Below are positions 5,518 to 5,842 of a stretch of 5,842 bases of DNA, piece after piece. The notes under the pieces were generated by a model. It saw only the letters and a program-made list of their open reading frames with translations, ran no database searches and was not told where the DNA came from. Each line of letters starts with the position of its first letter. The first letter of the stretch is position 1. The stretch is from Phyllobacteriaceae bacterium. Its GTDB lineage: Bacteria > Pseudomonadota > Alphaproteobacteria > Rhizobiales > Rhizobiaceae. Both the position numbers and the translations under genes were made by a program. The stretch is taken from the NCBI GenBank assembly GCA_024645155.1, contig JAHEGF010000214.1:1-5842 (forward strand), given 5' to 3'.

Positions 5518-5842
5518 GTGAAGACCCTGAAACAAAAAAACAAATTTTGCACCTGGCGACAGACGAAAGACCGCTTCTGGTCGTTGATGTCGATGAGGTG
5601 GTATTGGAGTTTGTGCGGCCGTTCATGGCATATCTGGGAACACGCGGGCATATCCTGAAAACTGACAGTTTTCGCCTGACCGGCAATGTCATAAACCGGG
5701 AAAACGGTGAACCGGCCGAAGACCGCGTAGTAAAATCATTCATCGAGGATTTTTTTTCCGTACAGAACGATTGGCAGACGCCGGTGGTGGATGCCGCCGA
5801 AGCCTTGCAGAAACTCGATACGAATGCCGCAATCGTCATGTT
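5514..5842 (+). CDS. HAD-like hydrolase, N-terminal part (cut by window end)
   Basis: 109 codons are visible before the window ends, with no stop. Residues 20-27 (LLVVDVDE) resemble HAD motif I: a hydrophobic strand followed by DxD, in which the first Asp would be the nucleophile. The following helical stretch (EFVRPFMAYLG and onward) would be the cap region; motifs II to IV lie beyond the window. HAD enzymes are mostly phosphatases, and the substrate is unknown. The start chosen is TTG 5514, which overlaps the upstream stop as TTGA, with GGGA about seven bases before it. TTG 5502 is in frame and would add four residues; no ATG or GTG is available nearby. Tracts of seven As (5534-5540) and eight Ts (5750-5757) lie in the coding sequence without breaking the frame. 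Rating this as HAD rests mainly on motif I. Confidence 0.72.
   Translation, partial: MSEDPETKKQILHLATDERPLLVVDVDEVVLEFVRPFMAYLGTRGHILKTDSFRLTGNVINRENGEPAEDRVVKSFIEDFFSVQNDWQTPVVDAAEALQKLDTNAAIVM

Noticed and set aside
5381..5839. Minus-strand open frame opposite the DUF3572 and HAD-like genes
   Set aside because: It is Ser/Arg/Thr-rich without a domain and spans two coupled genes on the other strand, so it is a shadow.

Overview
The window looks like chromosomal DNA of an alphaproteobacterium, most likely of the Hyphomicrobiales (Rhizobiales) type. The evidence is a DivK–PleD cell-cycle signalling pair that closely resembles the Caulobacter/rhizobial one, a DUF3572 protein (a small family known from alphaproteobacteria), and a rhodanese and an L,D-transpeptidase of the kinds common in rhizobia. 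I cannot name the genus from the sequence. I see no transposase, integrase, CRISPR array, tRNA or rRNA, and nothing suggests a mobile island.

Layout. (1) At 1-170 lies the C-terminal end of a class I fumarate hydratase, read rightward. (2) At 301-1327 are two rightward genes, a secreted YkuD L,D-transpeptidase and a single-domain rhodanese, preceded by two adjacent inverted repeats, one of which matches the E. coli CRP consensus arms. (3) At 1360-2265 a leftward alpha/beta hydrolase converges on the rhodanese gene. (4) At 2313-3194 are a rightward MarR-family regulator, divergent from the hydrolase, and a small secreted c-type cytochrome. (5) At 3215-4997 is a leftward divK-pleD operon, converging on the cytochrome gene. 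(6) At 5182-5842 are a rightward DUF3572 protein and the start of a HAD-like protein, whose start codon overlaps the DUF3572 stop codon. Both diverge from divK. No gene-free stretch exceeds 300 bases; the longest runs are 171-300 and 4998-5181.

How the genes may work together. DivK (stand-alone receiver) and PleD (receiver, pseudo-receiver, diguanylate cyclase) are known partners in the polar-development and c-di-GMP network of alphaproteobacteria. The MarR regulator and the divergent hydrolase appear to be a local regulatory pair: the 47-base gap between them holds two copies of a GTTCA-N4-TGAAC palindrome exactly 20 bases apart. These cover two overlapping divergent promoter candidates, and the marR promoter is placed so that its mRNA would begin at the A of its start codon. 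The remaining genes are housekeeping or envelope functions with no visible shared pathway.

The genes are mostly ordinary members of known families. The points most worth a second look are the shared operator/promoter in front of marR, a UUCG-capped hairpin between divK and pleD, the CRP-like site before the transpeptidase, and a c-type cytochrome with no methionine to serve as a distal heme ligand.
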